DNA of 24,967 bases from Rhodospirillaceae bacterium UBA3470 (lineage in GTDB: Bacteria > Pseudomonadota > Alphaproteobacteria > Rhodospirillales > Casp-alpha2): positions 1-24,967 of the forward strand of contig DFRF01000134.1 of NCBI GenBank assembly GCA_002378125.1. The letters are read 5' to 3'. The number at the start of each line of letters is the position of its first letter. The first letter of the stretch is position 1. The position numbers and the translations under genes were made by a program. This document shows, in pieces, positions 15,152 through 22,494 of this stretch. The notes under the pieces were generated by a model. That model had not been told where the DNA came from. It worked only from the letters and a program-made list of their open reading frames with translations, and ran no database searches.

Positions 15152-16200
15152 CACGCCGCCTCAGCCGCTAATCGCGAACATGGACACTTGCCGAAACTGG
15201 CCGGACACAGGCGTGCGCCATCGGCACCACCGAAAGGATTCGGGCCCCCGTCCTCGCGGACCCGATTAACCATTTCCGCCAGGCCGCCGATGAAGGCGGG
15301 ATGGGTGCCAACAGCCGGCACGCGCACATAAGCAGACAAACCCAGGTCCTCCGCCAACTCTCGATACTCAATATCCAATTCCACGAGAGTCTCCGAGTGC
15401 TCGGAAACAAAGGCAATGGGAACGATAATTACGCCTATTCCATCCTTGGCGGCCCGAGCCAATTCGTCCTCCGTAGAAGGCCCGATCCATTCCAGAGGCC
15501 CGACGCGGCTTTGATAGCAGACTATCCAGTCGTCATGGCCACCCATCGCGGACACCACGGCAGCAGCTGTTTGCTCCACCTGCCATTGATACGGATCGCC
15601 GCCATCGACCACCTTGCGCGGCAGCCCATGGGCGGAAAACAAGATTCGCGCCCCGTCCGGCACATCAACCACTGCCTGGCCAACCAAATCCGCTTGCGCC
15701 GCCACCCAGCCCTTGTCCGTCGCGTAACAGCACGCCGCGCGGGTAGGCGCCGACAGGCCCACCTTTGTCGCGGCTCGGCGCCAATCCTTTAACGATGATC
15801 CGACGGTCGTGGTTGAGAACTGTGGATATAGCGGCAGCAAAACGATTTCGTCCGGCGCATACGCTTGGACCGCAGCGGCAACAGCATCCGCCATGGGATG
15901 CCAGTAGCGCATACAGACGAAAACCTTAACCGTATCGTCACCACCAGAGAGCTCTTCGGCCAAAGCATTGGACTGCGCCTGGGTTAACTCCAGGAGCGGC
16001 GATTTGCCCCCCAAGTGACCATAAATCTTCTGCGCGGTCGGTGCCCGACGACGCGAGATCAGGCGCGCCAGAACCCAGCGGAGTGGCTGTGGGATCCCAA
16101 TGATGGCCGGATCATGGAACAGATTAAACAAAAATGGCTGCACGGCCTCAGGTGAGTCCGGACCACCGAGATTGAGTAACACTACCGCCAACCTAGCCAT
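15151..16200 (-). CDS. hemH: Ferrochelatase
   Basis: Inserts Fe2+ into protoporphyrin IX, the last step of heme synthesis. The 349-residue protein begins AVVLLNLGGPDSPEAVQPFL and has MRYWHP, LPLYPQFSTTTVGSS, the catalytic-His motif SAHGLPRKVV near residue 190, and the second active-site block FVSEHSETLVELDIEY. The C-terminus carries a Cys cluster, LCPASFGKCPC. Some ferrochelatases, including that of Caulobacter, carry a [2Fe-2S] cluster, so cluster binding is possible here but not shown. The gene begins 14 bp after hemE and overlaps hemJ by one base, forming a compact heme operon. Confidence 0.96.
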   Translation of the reverse strand: MARLAVVLLNLGGPDSPEAVQPFLFNLFHDPAIIGIPQPLRWVLARLISRRRAPTAQKIYGHLGGKSPLLELTQAQSNALAEELSGGDDTVKVFVCMRYWHPMADAVAAAVQAYAPDEIVLLPLYPQFSTTTVGSSLKDWRRAATKVGLSAPTRAACCYATDKGWVAAQADLVGQAVVDVPDGARILFSAHGLPRKVVDGGDPYQWQVEQTAAAVVSAMGGHDDWIVCYQSRVGPLEWIGPSTEDELARAAKDGIGVIIVPIAFVSEHSETLVELDIEYRELAEDLGLSAYVRVPAVGTHPAFIGGLAEMVNRVREDGGPNPFGGADGARLCPASFGKCPCSRLAAEAA

Positions 16201-16214
16201 ACCGTGCCGCCCGA

Positions 16215-17249
16215 CTAAACCACACCGCGGATAATGTCAACAACGCGTCCCACATGGTCCGGGGGTGTCGACGGCAAAATACCATGACCAAGATTAAAAA
16301 CAAAAGGTCCGTTACCAAGCGCCGACAGAATTGCTCGGACCTCATTTTCCATGACTATTCCACCACTGAGCAGAAGATGGTTATCTAGATTTCCCTGCAC
16401 CGTACACAAGGGAAGAAGTTCCGTCGCCGCCCAATCTAACGGCACCGTTGCATCGATACTTACACCCTGCACCCCCGTGTCTCGAACAAAATCACGGTAG
16501 AGAATGCCGGCGTTACGCGGAAAACCAATGATTGGCACATCCGGATATACTGCATGCACCGCTTCGACAATACGGCGATTCGGCTCAATAACCCATTTTC
16601 GGAACTGGCTTTCTGGCAGTAGTCCGGCCCAGCTGTCGAACAACTGCAGTGCTTCTGCACCATGGTAAACCTGTTCAATAAGATAAGCCGAAGTTGCCGT
16701 GCACAAAACATCCATAAGGACCGCAAATTCATTTGGGCGCTCCGCTGCCCACTGGCGAATCTTAGTGCCCTCCGTACCGCTACGGCCTTCAATCATATAG
16801 AGTGCCACGGTGAACGGCGCTCCGGCAAAACCGATCAACGCCGTGTGTTCGTCCAATCCAGAGGAAATTTCACGGAGGGTTTCCATCACAGGTGCCAACC
16901 GCCCCTTCACCATCGACACATCAAGCTTGGCAATGTCCTGAGCCGTCTCCAACGCATCCAAGACGGGACCTTCACCTTGCTTGAACGCGACGTGCTGACC
17001 AAGCCCATGGGGGATCACCAATATATCCGAAAATAAGATAGCCGCATCGAACGCATAGCGACGCAGCGGTTGGCGCGTCGCTTCTGCCGCCAACGCCGGC
17101 GTAAAACAGAAATCTAGAAAATTCTCCGCCGTAGACCGAATCTCGCGATACTCCGGCAGATATCGACCGGCTTGACGCATGAACCAGCATGGAGGTGGGG
17201 TAATAGTCTCGCCGCGAAGGGCACGCAGGAAAGGTTTCACGTTCGACAT
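16215..17249 (-). CDS. hemE: Uroporphyrinogen decarboxylase
   Basis: Decarboxylates uroporphyrinogen III to coproporphyrinogen III in the cytoplasm. The 344-residue product has the hallmark FMRQAGRYLPEYR from residue 23, DAAILFSDILVIPHGLG, the FAGAPFTVALYMIEG motif, QLFDSWAGLL and the terminal FNLGHGILPSTPPDHV. It is the first gene of the hemE-hemH-hemJ-rho run and reads away from the AT-rich origin candidate. A GGCGGAG ribosome site lies in the loop of an inverted repeat (17248-17276) whose arm includes part of the start codon. The hemE-origin-PPDK-regulator arrangement is shared with Caulobacter and Rickettsia. Confidence 0.97.
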   Translation of the reverse strand: MSNVKPFLRALRGETITPPPCWFMRQAGRYLPEYREIRSTAENFLDFCFTPALAAEATRQPLRRYAFDAAILFSDILVIPHGLGQHVAFKQGEGPVLDALETAQDIAKLDVSMVKGRLAPVMETLREISSGLDEHTALIGFAGAPFTVALYMIEGRSGTEGTKIRQWAAERPNEFAVLMDVLCTATSAYLIEQVYHGAEALQLFDSWAGLLPESQFRKWVIEPNRRIVEAVHAVYPDVPIIGFPRNAGILYRDFVRDTGVQGVSIDATVPLDWAATELLPLCTVQGNLDNHLLLSGGIVMENEVRAILSALGNGPFVFNLGHGILPSTPPDHVGRVVDIIRGVV

Positions 17250-17276
17250 AGGGGCTCCGCCGGTATTATCCCCTAT
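17248..17276 (-). repeat. Inverted repeat spanning the hemE start
   Basis: ATAGGGG (17248-17254) and CCCCTAT (17270-17276) are perfect 7-bp arms separated by 15 bp. In the hemE mRNA the loop holds the ribosome binding site, and one arm runs into the AUG. It could limit translation or be a protein-binding site at the origin edge. Confidence 0.4.
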
Positions 17277-17358
17277 TCTCTAAATAAATATATATATAAA
17301 GAAAAGTTAGTTGTAGTTGTAGTACGTCAATTAGAGGGGATTATTTATCGTGTCCAGA

Positions 17359-17367
17359 TTATCAACA
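17359..17367 (+). promoter_or_regulatory. DnaA box candidate
   Basis: TTATCAACA differs by one base from TTATCCACA and lies about 60 bp from the all-AT stretch. Confidence 0.5.
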
Positions 17368-17413
17368 ATTCAATCCATAGTATGGTTCATCTGAGGAAAA
17401 CATAGGAATAATA

Positions 17414-17422
17414 TGTGACTAA
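17414..17422 (-). promoter_or_regulatory. DnaA box candidate (weak)
   Basis: On the minus strand TTAGTCACA, two mismatches from TTATCCACA. Confidence 0.3.
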
Positions 17423-17463
17423 TCAAGATGTAGTATTACAATACAATGATATTCCTCGCATAT

Positions 17464-17472
17464 TTGTTCACA
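17464..17472 (+). promoter_or_regulatory. DnaA box candidate (weak)
   Basis: TTGTTCACA, two mismatches from TTATCCACA, with the CACA end intact. Confidence 0.35.
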
Positions 17473-17662
17473 TTGTCTGAAATGGCTTTCTACTGAAAAT
17501 ATGATTATCAGTATGGTGAGGGTTGTTCATTATCAAACTTCCGGATAGATATCCACCGGGGTAAAATAATGAAAGTAAAATACGAGCTTTGGGCATTAAA
17601 TTCAGACAAAACGCAGACAGTCGAAATATCCGCATTTCATCTGCCGTTCGCCCACAGGTCAA

Positions 17663-17671
17663 TGTGAATAA
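17663..17671 (-). promoter_or_regulatory. DnaA box candidate beside the PPDK-regulator start
   Basis: On the minus strand TTATTCACA, which fits the relaxed consensus TTWTNCACA completely. It ends 3 bp before the ATG at 17675, so bound DnaA would also cover the gene's start region. Confidence 0.55.
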
Positions 17672-17674
17672 TTT

Positions 17675-18493
17675 ATGACATGCATTCCCATACATCTCGT
17701 ATCTGATTCAACTGGCGAAACCGTGACGTTAGTGGGCCGTGCGTGTCTGGTGCAATTCGATCATGTGGAACCAGAGGAACATCTTTGGTCATTGGTTCGA
17801 ACCGAAGATAAGGTTCAGGAGATTCTCGCTGTCTTGGAAGAGGAAGGTGGTGTTGTGATCTATACGATGGTGGACCAGAAGATCCGGCGTCTATTGGAAG
17901 AGGGCTGCGCAACCCTGCAAATTCCATGTATCCCGGTGCTTGACCCAATAATTAGCGCGCTTGGTCAATATCTTGGTACTAAAGGCCATGCGCGACCTGG
18001 TTCACAGCACGTAATGAACGCGGAATACTTTAGCCGTATTGAGGCTATGCAGTTCGCATTGATCCACGATGACGGACAATCTACTTGGGATTTAGATGAA
18101 GCGGATGTGGTGCTTTTAGGTGTCTCCCGCACGTCTAAAACACCAACCTGCATCTACCTAGCTAACCGTGGGGTAAAAACCGCTAATGTTCCCATTGTGC
18201 CTGGATGCCCTATTCCCAAGGAGGTTTTCGAAATCGATAAACCTTTGATCGTTGGGTTGACAAAGGATCCGAAACGCCTGGTAGAAATTCGCCGCCAACG
18301 ATTACGCCTCTTGGATCAGGATGAAAACACGGACTATGTAAACCTGGAAATGGTGTCCCAGGAAATTAATGAGGCCCGAAGGCTGTTTTCGAAACATGAA
18401 TGGCCGGTTATCAACGTTAGTCGAAAATCCATCGAGGAAACGGCGGCGACAATTTTTCAATTGTATCAAGATCGTTTGGATACCACTCTCTGA
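17675..18493 (+). CDS. Pyruvate, phosphate dikinase regulatory protein (kinase/pyrophosphorylase, DUF299)
   Basis: A bifunctional serine/threonine kinase and phosphorylase of the PPDK/PEP-synthase regulator family, which switches the dikinase off with ADP and on with phosphate. The 272-residue protein starts with the family block IHLVSDSTGETVTLVGRACL and has the P-loop-like GVSRTSKTPT at 149-157, followed by IYLANRGVKTANVPIVPG. VGLTKDPKRLVEIRRQRL and the INVSRKSIEETAATI end are also typical. The start ATG immediately follows a DnaA-box-like sequence, with no clear Shine-Dalgarno. The gene is followed 3 bp later by maf. It corresponds to the Rickettsia RP001-type gene that marks the origin side in alphaproteobacteria. 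Confidence 0.95.
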   Translation: MTCIPIHLVSDSTGETVTLVGRACLVQFDHVEPEEHLWSLVRTEDKVQEILAVLEEEGGVVIYTMVDQKIRRLLEEGCATLQIPCIPVLDPIISALGQYLGTKGHARPGSQHVMNAEYFSRIEAMQFALIHDDGQSTWDLDEADVVLLGVSRTSKTPTCIYLANRGVKTANVPIVPGCPIPKEVFEIDKPLIVGLTKDPKRLVEIRRQRLRLLDQDENTDYVNLEMVSQEINEARRLFSKHEWPVINVSRKSIEETAATIFQLYQDRLDTTL

Positions 18494-18496
18494 GGG

Positions 18497-19096
18497 ATGG
18501 GCGGTTCGTTGATCCTTGCGTCCAGTAGTGCTGTACGCCGTCGACTTCTTGAGGGTGCGCGTGTGCCCTTTCAAGCGCTGGCTTCGCATGTGGATGAGGC
18601 GACGATCAAAGCTGATTGCAAAGCACAAAAGTTGAGCCTGGCGGAAACGGCCATGGTCTTGGCCCGGGCCAAGGCCAATGATGTTGGCAAAGATCACCCC
18701 GATGATCTTGTATTGGGTGCCGATCAGGCTTTGACCTGTGGAAAGAAGTGGTTCGATAAGCCGGCGGGGCGGGACGAAGTGCGAGCCCACCTAATGCAAT
18801 TGCAGGGGCGTGCCCACGAGCTAGTCAATGCGTCAGTCGTTGTGCAGGGCGGCACAATTGTTTGGGAGCACCAAAACGCGATCACCATGGTCATGCGGCC
18901 GCTTAGTGAAGTTTTCATCGAGGCCTATATCAACGAGGTGGGAGATTCCGCCAGCGAATCCGTGGGCGGCTATCAATTGGAAGGAATGGGCGCGCAACTT
19001 TTTGATCGCACGGATGGGGACTTCTTCTCGATTCTGGGTCTTCCGCTTTTGCCCTTGCTGGCGTTCCTGCGCACCCGTGGAATTGTTGCCGTATGA
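18497..19096 (+). CDS. maf: Maf-family nucleoside triphosphate pyrophosphatase
   Basis: A house-cleaning enzyme that hydrolyses non-canonical or modified nucleoside triphosphates to monophosphates; some members slow septum formation. The 199-residue protein shows the family layout: LILASSSAVRRRLLEGARVPF at the N-terminus, the DEATIK motif, VLGADQ with a conserved acidic residue, the KPAGRDEVRAHLMQLQGRAHEL block, and ESVGGYQLEGMGAQLFDRTDGDFFSILGLPLLPLLAFLR. The exact nucleotide preference cannot be set from the sequence. It begins 3 bp after the PPDK-regulator stop (TGA GGG ATG). Many alphaproteobacteria have aroE next, but here coaE follows after 25 bp. Confidence 0.94.
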   Translation: MGGSLILASSSAVRRRLLEGARVPFQALASHVDEATIKADCKAQKLSLAETAMVLARAKANDVGKDHPDDLVLGADQALTCGKKWFDKPAGRDEVRAHLMQLQGRAHELVNASVVVQGGTIVWEHQNAITMVMRPLSEVFIEAYINEVGDSASESVGGYQLEGMGAQLFDRTDGDFFSILGLPLLPLLAFLRTRGIVAV

Positions 19097-19121
19097 ACAG
19101 CGACGATAATGGAGGAATGCC

Positions 19122-19757
19122 GTGCTAATCATGGGGCTAACTGGATCGATTGGCATGGGCAAGACTACTGCCGCCCATGATTTCCAGCGTTTCGGTGTGC
19201 CGGTCCACGATGCCGATGCGGCGGTGCACGGACTTATGAGCGCTGGTGGCGCAGCGGTGTCGCCAGTGTCGGCGGCGTTTCCAGGGGTTGAAGCCGGGGG
19301 CGCCATAGATCGAAAGAAACTCGGTGCCAAGGTGTTTGGCAATGCGGATCAACTACAGTGCCTGGAGGGCATTCTCCATCCAATGGTGGCTGACCACAAA
19401 CGCCGATTTATCAAAGGTGCGGCCCGCCGCCGCGTCTCGCTGATTGTCTTGGATGTGCCCCTGTTGTTTGAAACCGGCGGTGATGCCGCTTGTGATGCGG
19501 TGGTGACGGTCTCGGCCCCCGACTTCGTGCAGGCACGCCGAGTCTTGGCCCGACCGGGTATGGACCGCAATCTCCTGGATCAAATTTTAGCCAAGCAGAT
19601 GCCCGATGCGGAAAAGCGCCGCCGCAGTGATTTTATTGTGCCAACCGGTCTTGGGCGACTTGAGAGTTTGCGGACAATTCGTAAAATCATAACCGAAGTT
19701 TCTGCATGGCCCGCTCGGCATTGGCCACCCTGGGTGGCTGGCCGACTGGCGAAATGA
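19122..19757 (+). CDS. coaE: Dephospho-CoA kinase
   Basis: Phosphorylates dephospho-CoA at the ribose 3'-OH, the last step of coenzyme A synthesis. The 211-residue P-loop kinase has GLTGSIGMGKTT at residues 5-16, a DADAAVH motif, LHPMVADHKRRF and LDVPLLFETGG, the standard CoaE landmarks. I chose GTG at 19122 with GGAGGA (19111-19116) 5 bp upstream; ATG at 19131 would trim three residues that many CoaE proteins have. The C-terminus is slightly longer than usual and rich in Trp and Arg. It lies between maf and dnaQ. Confidence 0.94.
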   Translation: MLIMGLTGSIGMGKTTAAHDFQRFGVPVHDADAAVHGLMSAGGAAVSPVSAAFPGVEAGGAIDRKKLGAKVFGNADQLQCLEGILHPMVADHKRRFIKGAARRRVSLIVLDVPLLFETGGDAACDAVVTVSAPDFVQARRVLARPGMDRNLLDQILAKQMPDAEKRRRSDFIVPTGLGRLESLRTIRKIITEVSAWPARHWPPWVAGRLAK

Positions 19758-19798
19758 ACACCGATTTCTAATTTCCTGGCAAACGGAAGGCAACAATA

Positions 19799-20470
19799 AT
19801 GCGTGAGATTGTCCTGGACACAGAAACCACGGGCTTAAGTCCAAAATCTGGCCACAAGGTCGTTGAAATTGGTTGTGTGGAAATGGTCAACCAGGTGGCA
19901 ACTGGTGAGACCTATCACGAATACATCAACCCCGAGCGAGACATGCCCGAGGAAGCTTTTTCCATTCATGGCTTGTCGGAGGATTTTCTTTCTAAAAAGC
20001 CGGTCTTCGCTGATATTGCGGATGCATTCCTGGACTTTGTCGGTGACGCCCGCCTCGTCATTCATAATGCCGAATTCGATATGAATTTCTTAAACTCGGA
20101 ACTCAAGGCGCTGGGATTGGAGCCCTTGGCTATGGATCGGGCAACAGATACCGTGAGTTTGGCCAGACAGAAATTTCCTGGTCTGCCGGCCAGCCTGGAC
20201 GCTCTGTGCAAGCGATTTCAGATCGATAACTCAAACCGTCAGCTTCACGGCGCTCTGCTAGACGCGCGCCTTTTAGCGGACGTCTATCTTGAACTTATCG
20301 GCGGGCGACAACACGGCTTATCCCTCGGCGGCCAGCACGTTGTCATGGAAACTGAGACTGCCGCTCCAAAGGCGGACCGGCCGTCACGGTTGTATGTTGC
20401 GAGTCCTGAAGAATTGGCAGCCCATGAGGCCTTTAAAGAGAAAATTTCCGATGCCATCTGGTCGCAATAG
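19799..20470 (+). CDS. dnaQ: DNA polymerase III epsilon subunit (proofreading exonuclease)
   Basis: The 3'-5' proofreading exonuclease of the replicative polymerase. The 223-residue product shows all DEDDh motifs: ExoI LDTETTGL (Asp7, Glu9), ExoII HNAEFDMNFL, and ExoIII HGALLDARLLADVYLELIGGRQ with the catalytic His and Asp. A C-terminal tail follows that would bind the alpha subunit. The ATG at 19799 is 8 bp past GGAAGG. It is the last gene of the plus-strand run from the origin and converges on secB. A second replisome gene, holA, lies in the same window, but the two are not adjacent. Confidence 0.96.
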   Translation: MREIVLDTETTGLSPKSGHKVVEIGCVEMVNQVATGETYHEYINPERDMPEEAFSIHGLSEDFLSKKPVFADIADAFLDFVGDARLVIHNAEFDMNFLNSELKALGLEPLAMDRATDTVSLARQKFPGLPASLDALCKRFQIDNSNRQLHGALLDARLLADVYLELIGGRQHGLSLGGQHVVMETETAAPKADRPSRLYVASPEELAAHEAFKEKISDAIWSQ

Positions 20471-20472
20471 GG

Positions 20473-20488
20473 GCGGTGGCGGCACCGC
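20473..20488. other. GC-rich hairpin between dnaQ and secB
   Basis: GCGGTG (20473-20478) and CACCGC (20483-20488) pair around a 4-base GCGG loop in the 38-bp gap between the convergent genes. No T-tract follows on either strand, so it is not a clear intrinsic terminator. Confidence 0.3.
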
Positions 20489-20508
20489 GCCGTGCGATTC
20501 ATCACGGA

Positions 20509-21003
20509 TTAGCTGGGGCCCGTGCCCTCAGCCTTGTTATGTGCGGCGAGTTGTTGTTGGTACATTCCCGCAAAATCCAAGGGGCCGAGCATGAGTGGTG
20601 GAAAACCGCCGTCGCGCGACACATCAGCCAGAATGTTGCGGGCAAAGGGGAACAGAAGGCGCGGGCACTCAATCAACAGAACCGCGCCCTTGACCTCGTC
20701 CTCGACATTGACCGTGAACAGTCCACCGTATTCTAGCTCCAGCATAAATGCCGTTTCGGTGCCTACGGTGCAGGTTGCTTCTACCTTCAAGACTACTTCG
20801 AATATATTGTCCTCGAACTCCATGTAGTCGACGTTTACGCCAATCTTCACATCTGGGTCTTCCTGCTGCATCGCCGAGAAAATTCTTGGCGCCGTTGGCG
20901 CTTCGAAAGACAAATCTTTGGTGTACTGGGCATTGACGATTATGGGTGGGGTCGCCTCTTTGGGCTGGGTGCCTTCCTCGGCGGGAGAAAACTCATCGGC
21001 CAT
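20509..21003 (-). CDS. secB: Protein-export chaperone SecB
   Basis: A tetrameric cytoplasmic chaperone that keeps precursors unfolded and hands them to SecA. The 164-residue acidic protein has the family core: IIVNAQYTKDLSFEAPTAPRIF, then KIGVNVDYMEFEDNIFEVVLKVEATC, EYGGLFTV and the GAVLLIECPRLLFPFARNILADVSRDGGFPPLMLGPLDFAGMYQQ block. The length suits alphaproteobacterial SecB. GGAGAG stands about 7 bp before the ATG. It is on the minus strand with fxsA upstream, 91 bp apart, and may be cotranscribed with it or have its own start in the gap. Confidence 0.96.
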   Translation of the reverse strand: MADEFSPAEEGTQPKEATPPIIVNAQYTKDLSFEAPTAPRIFSAMQQEDPDVKIGVNVDYMEFEDNIFEVVLKVEATCTVGTETAFMLELEYGGLFTVNVEDEVKGAVLLIECPRLLFPFARNILADVSRDGGFPPLMLGPLDFAGMYQQQLAAHNKAEGTGPS

Positions 21004-21094
21004 GGAAACTCTCCGTATCTGGGGGCGCTTTGGCTAACATGAATGGCCGCCGCCGACAACTCTGAAAGACACCGGCAGGTAGGCCTGGTGCCGC

Positions 21095-21577
21095 TTAACG
21101 TCGAGGGGGTAATTGCGGGTCTGATTCAGACGTCGGCGAGGGGTGATCGGTGATGTCGGCAAACTCGCCATTAATGGTTTCTCCGTCAGGATGGATGGTT
21201 GCGTCGCTCATTCCTGAAGTGTGAGTCTCAATGTGGCTGGTGAGGCTGGACATGACAAAATGGCGGATTACTGGAACCAGTAATATAAACCCAACGGAAT
21301 CGGTAATAAAACCGGGCAGCAATAATAAAGTACCAGCGATCAACAAGCACAACCCATCGAAAACTTGGCGGGCTGGAAACCGCCCGGCACCCATTTCGTC
21401 TCGCACTCTTCGCAAGACTGCGACACCCTGGTGACGGATTAGGATAGAGCCGATGACAGCCGTCGCGAAGATGGCCCCAATGGCCGGCCAAAGGCCCCAT
21501 TGGCTGCTGACCTCGACGAATATAGCGATCTCGGCGATGGGCACGGCAATAAATGCGGCAAGAAGCCATATCAGCAT
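21095..21577 (-). CDS. fxsA: FxsA family membrane protein
   Basis: A small inner-membrane protein of the FxsA family, named because excess E. coli FxsA relieves F-plasmid exclusion of phage T7; the molecular function is unknown. The 160-residue product has about three hydrophobic segments, in IWLLAAFIAVPIAEIAIFVEV, WPAIGAIFATAVIGSILI and LCLLIAGTLLLLPGFITDSVGFILLVPVIR. The last contains the family's GTLLLLPGFITD motif. A polar acidic tail follows. AAGGA lies 6-7 bp before the ATG. It is divergent from timA across about 200 bp. Confidence 0.9.
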   Translation of the reverse strand: MLIWLLAAFIAVPIAEIAIFVEVSSQWGLWPAIGAIFATAVIGSILIRHQGVAVLRRVRDEMGAGRFPARQVFDGLCLLIAGTLLLLPGFITDSVGFILLVPVIRHFVMSSLTSHIETHTSGMSDATIHPDGETINGEFADITDHPSPTSESDPQLPPRR

Positions 21578-21621
21578 GCTTGTCCTTTAGGCTTGGGACG
21601 CTTATCTAAGGTGTAGGTTTA

Positions 21622-21650
21622 TTGGCCGGCTCTGTCGAGGGGCATTTAGT
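21622..21650 (+). promoter_or_regulatory. Candidate promoter for timA-mltA-lutAB
   Basis: TTGGCC at 21622-21627 and TTTAGT at 21645-21650 are spaced 17 bp apart in the divergent fxsA-timA gap. The leader would be about 120 bases. Pattern match only. Confidence 0.35.
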
Positions 21651-21779
21651 GGTAAGATGAACCGCATGTGGACCCGCTTGTCGGAAACGGCTAACCTGAC
21701 AGTGGCGGGGCTCGCGATTTCGTAACCTGAGGATCGATATCGGTCCCCGACAAAACGCCAAAGGAGCCGAGCGACGGCG

Positions 21780-22490
21780 ATGGGCAACGGATTTCAATTC
21801 ATCGACATCATTTTGTTCGCGATGATTGCGGCATTCCTTATTCTGCGCCTCCGAGGCGTACTGGGGCGTCGCGATGGCCATGAAGGTGGGTATCACGACC
21901 CGGTCAAGGCGGACCCGCGCGAAGAGCGAACCGACGACAGCGTTGTTCAGCTTCCTAGCCACAACCCCGACGTGTATGAACAGCCCGAACCAGTGGCTGC
22001 GGATTCGGGCCTCACCGAAGAGGCTCTAGCCGATGAGGTGCTGATGGAGGGCATCGCCGGTCTTCGCGCTGCGGATCCCGGCTTCAACGTGGAAGACTTT
22101 CTCGTTGGAGCCCGGGTTGCTTTTGAAATGATTCTTGGTGCCTATGCCTCCGGTGACCGCGGAACCTTGGAAAATCTTCTGGGCCCGGAGGTCTATGACA
22201 ATTTTCGCTCAGCGATTGATGACCGCGAGGCCGCAGGCCACGAAATGGAAGAGACGCTGGTCGGTATCCGCGCGGCTGATATTGTCGAAGCCTACATGGA
22301 TGGACCGCACGCCCACGTCACGGTCAAGTACCTTTCCGAACAGGTCCATGTGCTGCGCGACAGCGAGGGACATGTGATCGAAGGCAATCCCAACCAGGTA
22401 GCCGATGTGGTCGATTTCTGGACCTTTGCTCGAGATACCGGCTTGAGCGACCCCAACTGGCATTTGGTGGTGACACGCAGCCTTGATTGA
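21780..22490 (+). CDS. timA: Tim44/TimA-like inner-membrane protein
   Basis: The 236-residue protein has one N-terminal membrane segment (about residues 7-23, IDIILFAMIAAFLILRL), an acidic linker, and a C-terminal Tim44-like domain. The domain starts around residue 80 with the blocks FNVEDFLVGARVAFEMILGAYASGD and LLGPEVYDNFRSAI and ends in VVDFWTFARDT-L-DPNWHLV. Mitochondrial Tim44 tethers Hsp70 to the import channel. The alphaproteobacterial homologue TimA is a membrane-associated protein thought to be its evolutionary relative, but its role is uncertain. It is the first gene of the timA-mltA-lutA-lutB run; the mltA start lies at its 3' end. Confidence 0.88.
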   Translation: MGNGFQFIDIILFAMIAAFLILRLRGVLGRRDGHEGGYHDPVKADPREERTDDSVVQLPSHNPDVYEQPEPVAADSGLTEEALADEVLMEGIAGLRAADPGFNVEDFLVGARVAFEMILGAYASGDRGTLENLLGPEVYDNFRSAIDDREAAGHEMEETLVGIRAADIVEAYMDGPHAHVTVKYLSEQVHVLRDSEGHVIEGNPNQVADVVDFWTFARDTGLSDPNWHLVVTRSLD

Positions 22491-22494
22491 CACA

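Larger units (their letters stand above)
17250..17674. other. oriC: Candidate chromosomal replication origin (oriC)
   Basis: A 425-bp gene-free, AT-rich gap between the divergent hemE and PPDK-regulator genes. The Caulobacter and Rickettsia origins lie in this same context. Bases 17281-17300 contain no G or C at all, and 17281-17340 has 15 G+C in 60, against a clearly GC-richer surrounding. DnaA-box-like 9-mers occur at 17359 (TTATCAACA), 17414 (minus, TTAGTCACA), 17464 (TTGTTCACA), 17549 (ATATCCACC, weak) and 17663 (minus, TTATTCACA). parS sites are 7.4 and 9.4 kb away. I see no CtrA-type TTAA-N7-TTAA sites. Short open frames inside have no family features. Confidence 0.75.

Noticed and set aside
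17250..17674. CtrA sites (TTAA-N7-TTAA) as in the Caulobacter origin
   Set aside because: No spaced TTAA pair is present, so CtrA control of this origin is not supported.
17468..17695. 75-codon minus-strand open frame inside the origin gap
   Set aside because: It has no family features, overlaps the PPDK-regulator start and lies in AT-rich DNA explained by the origin.
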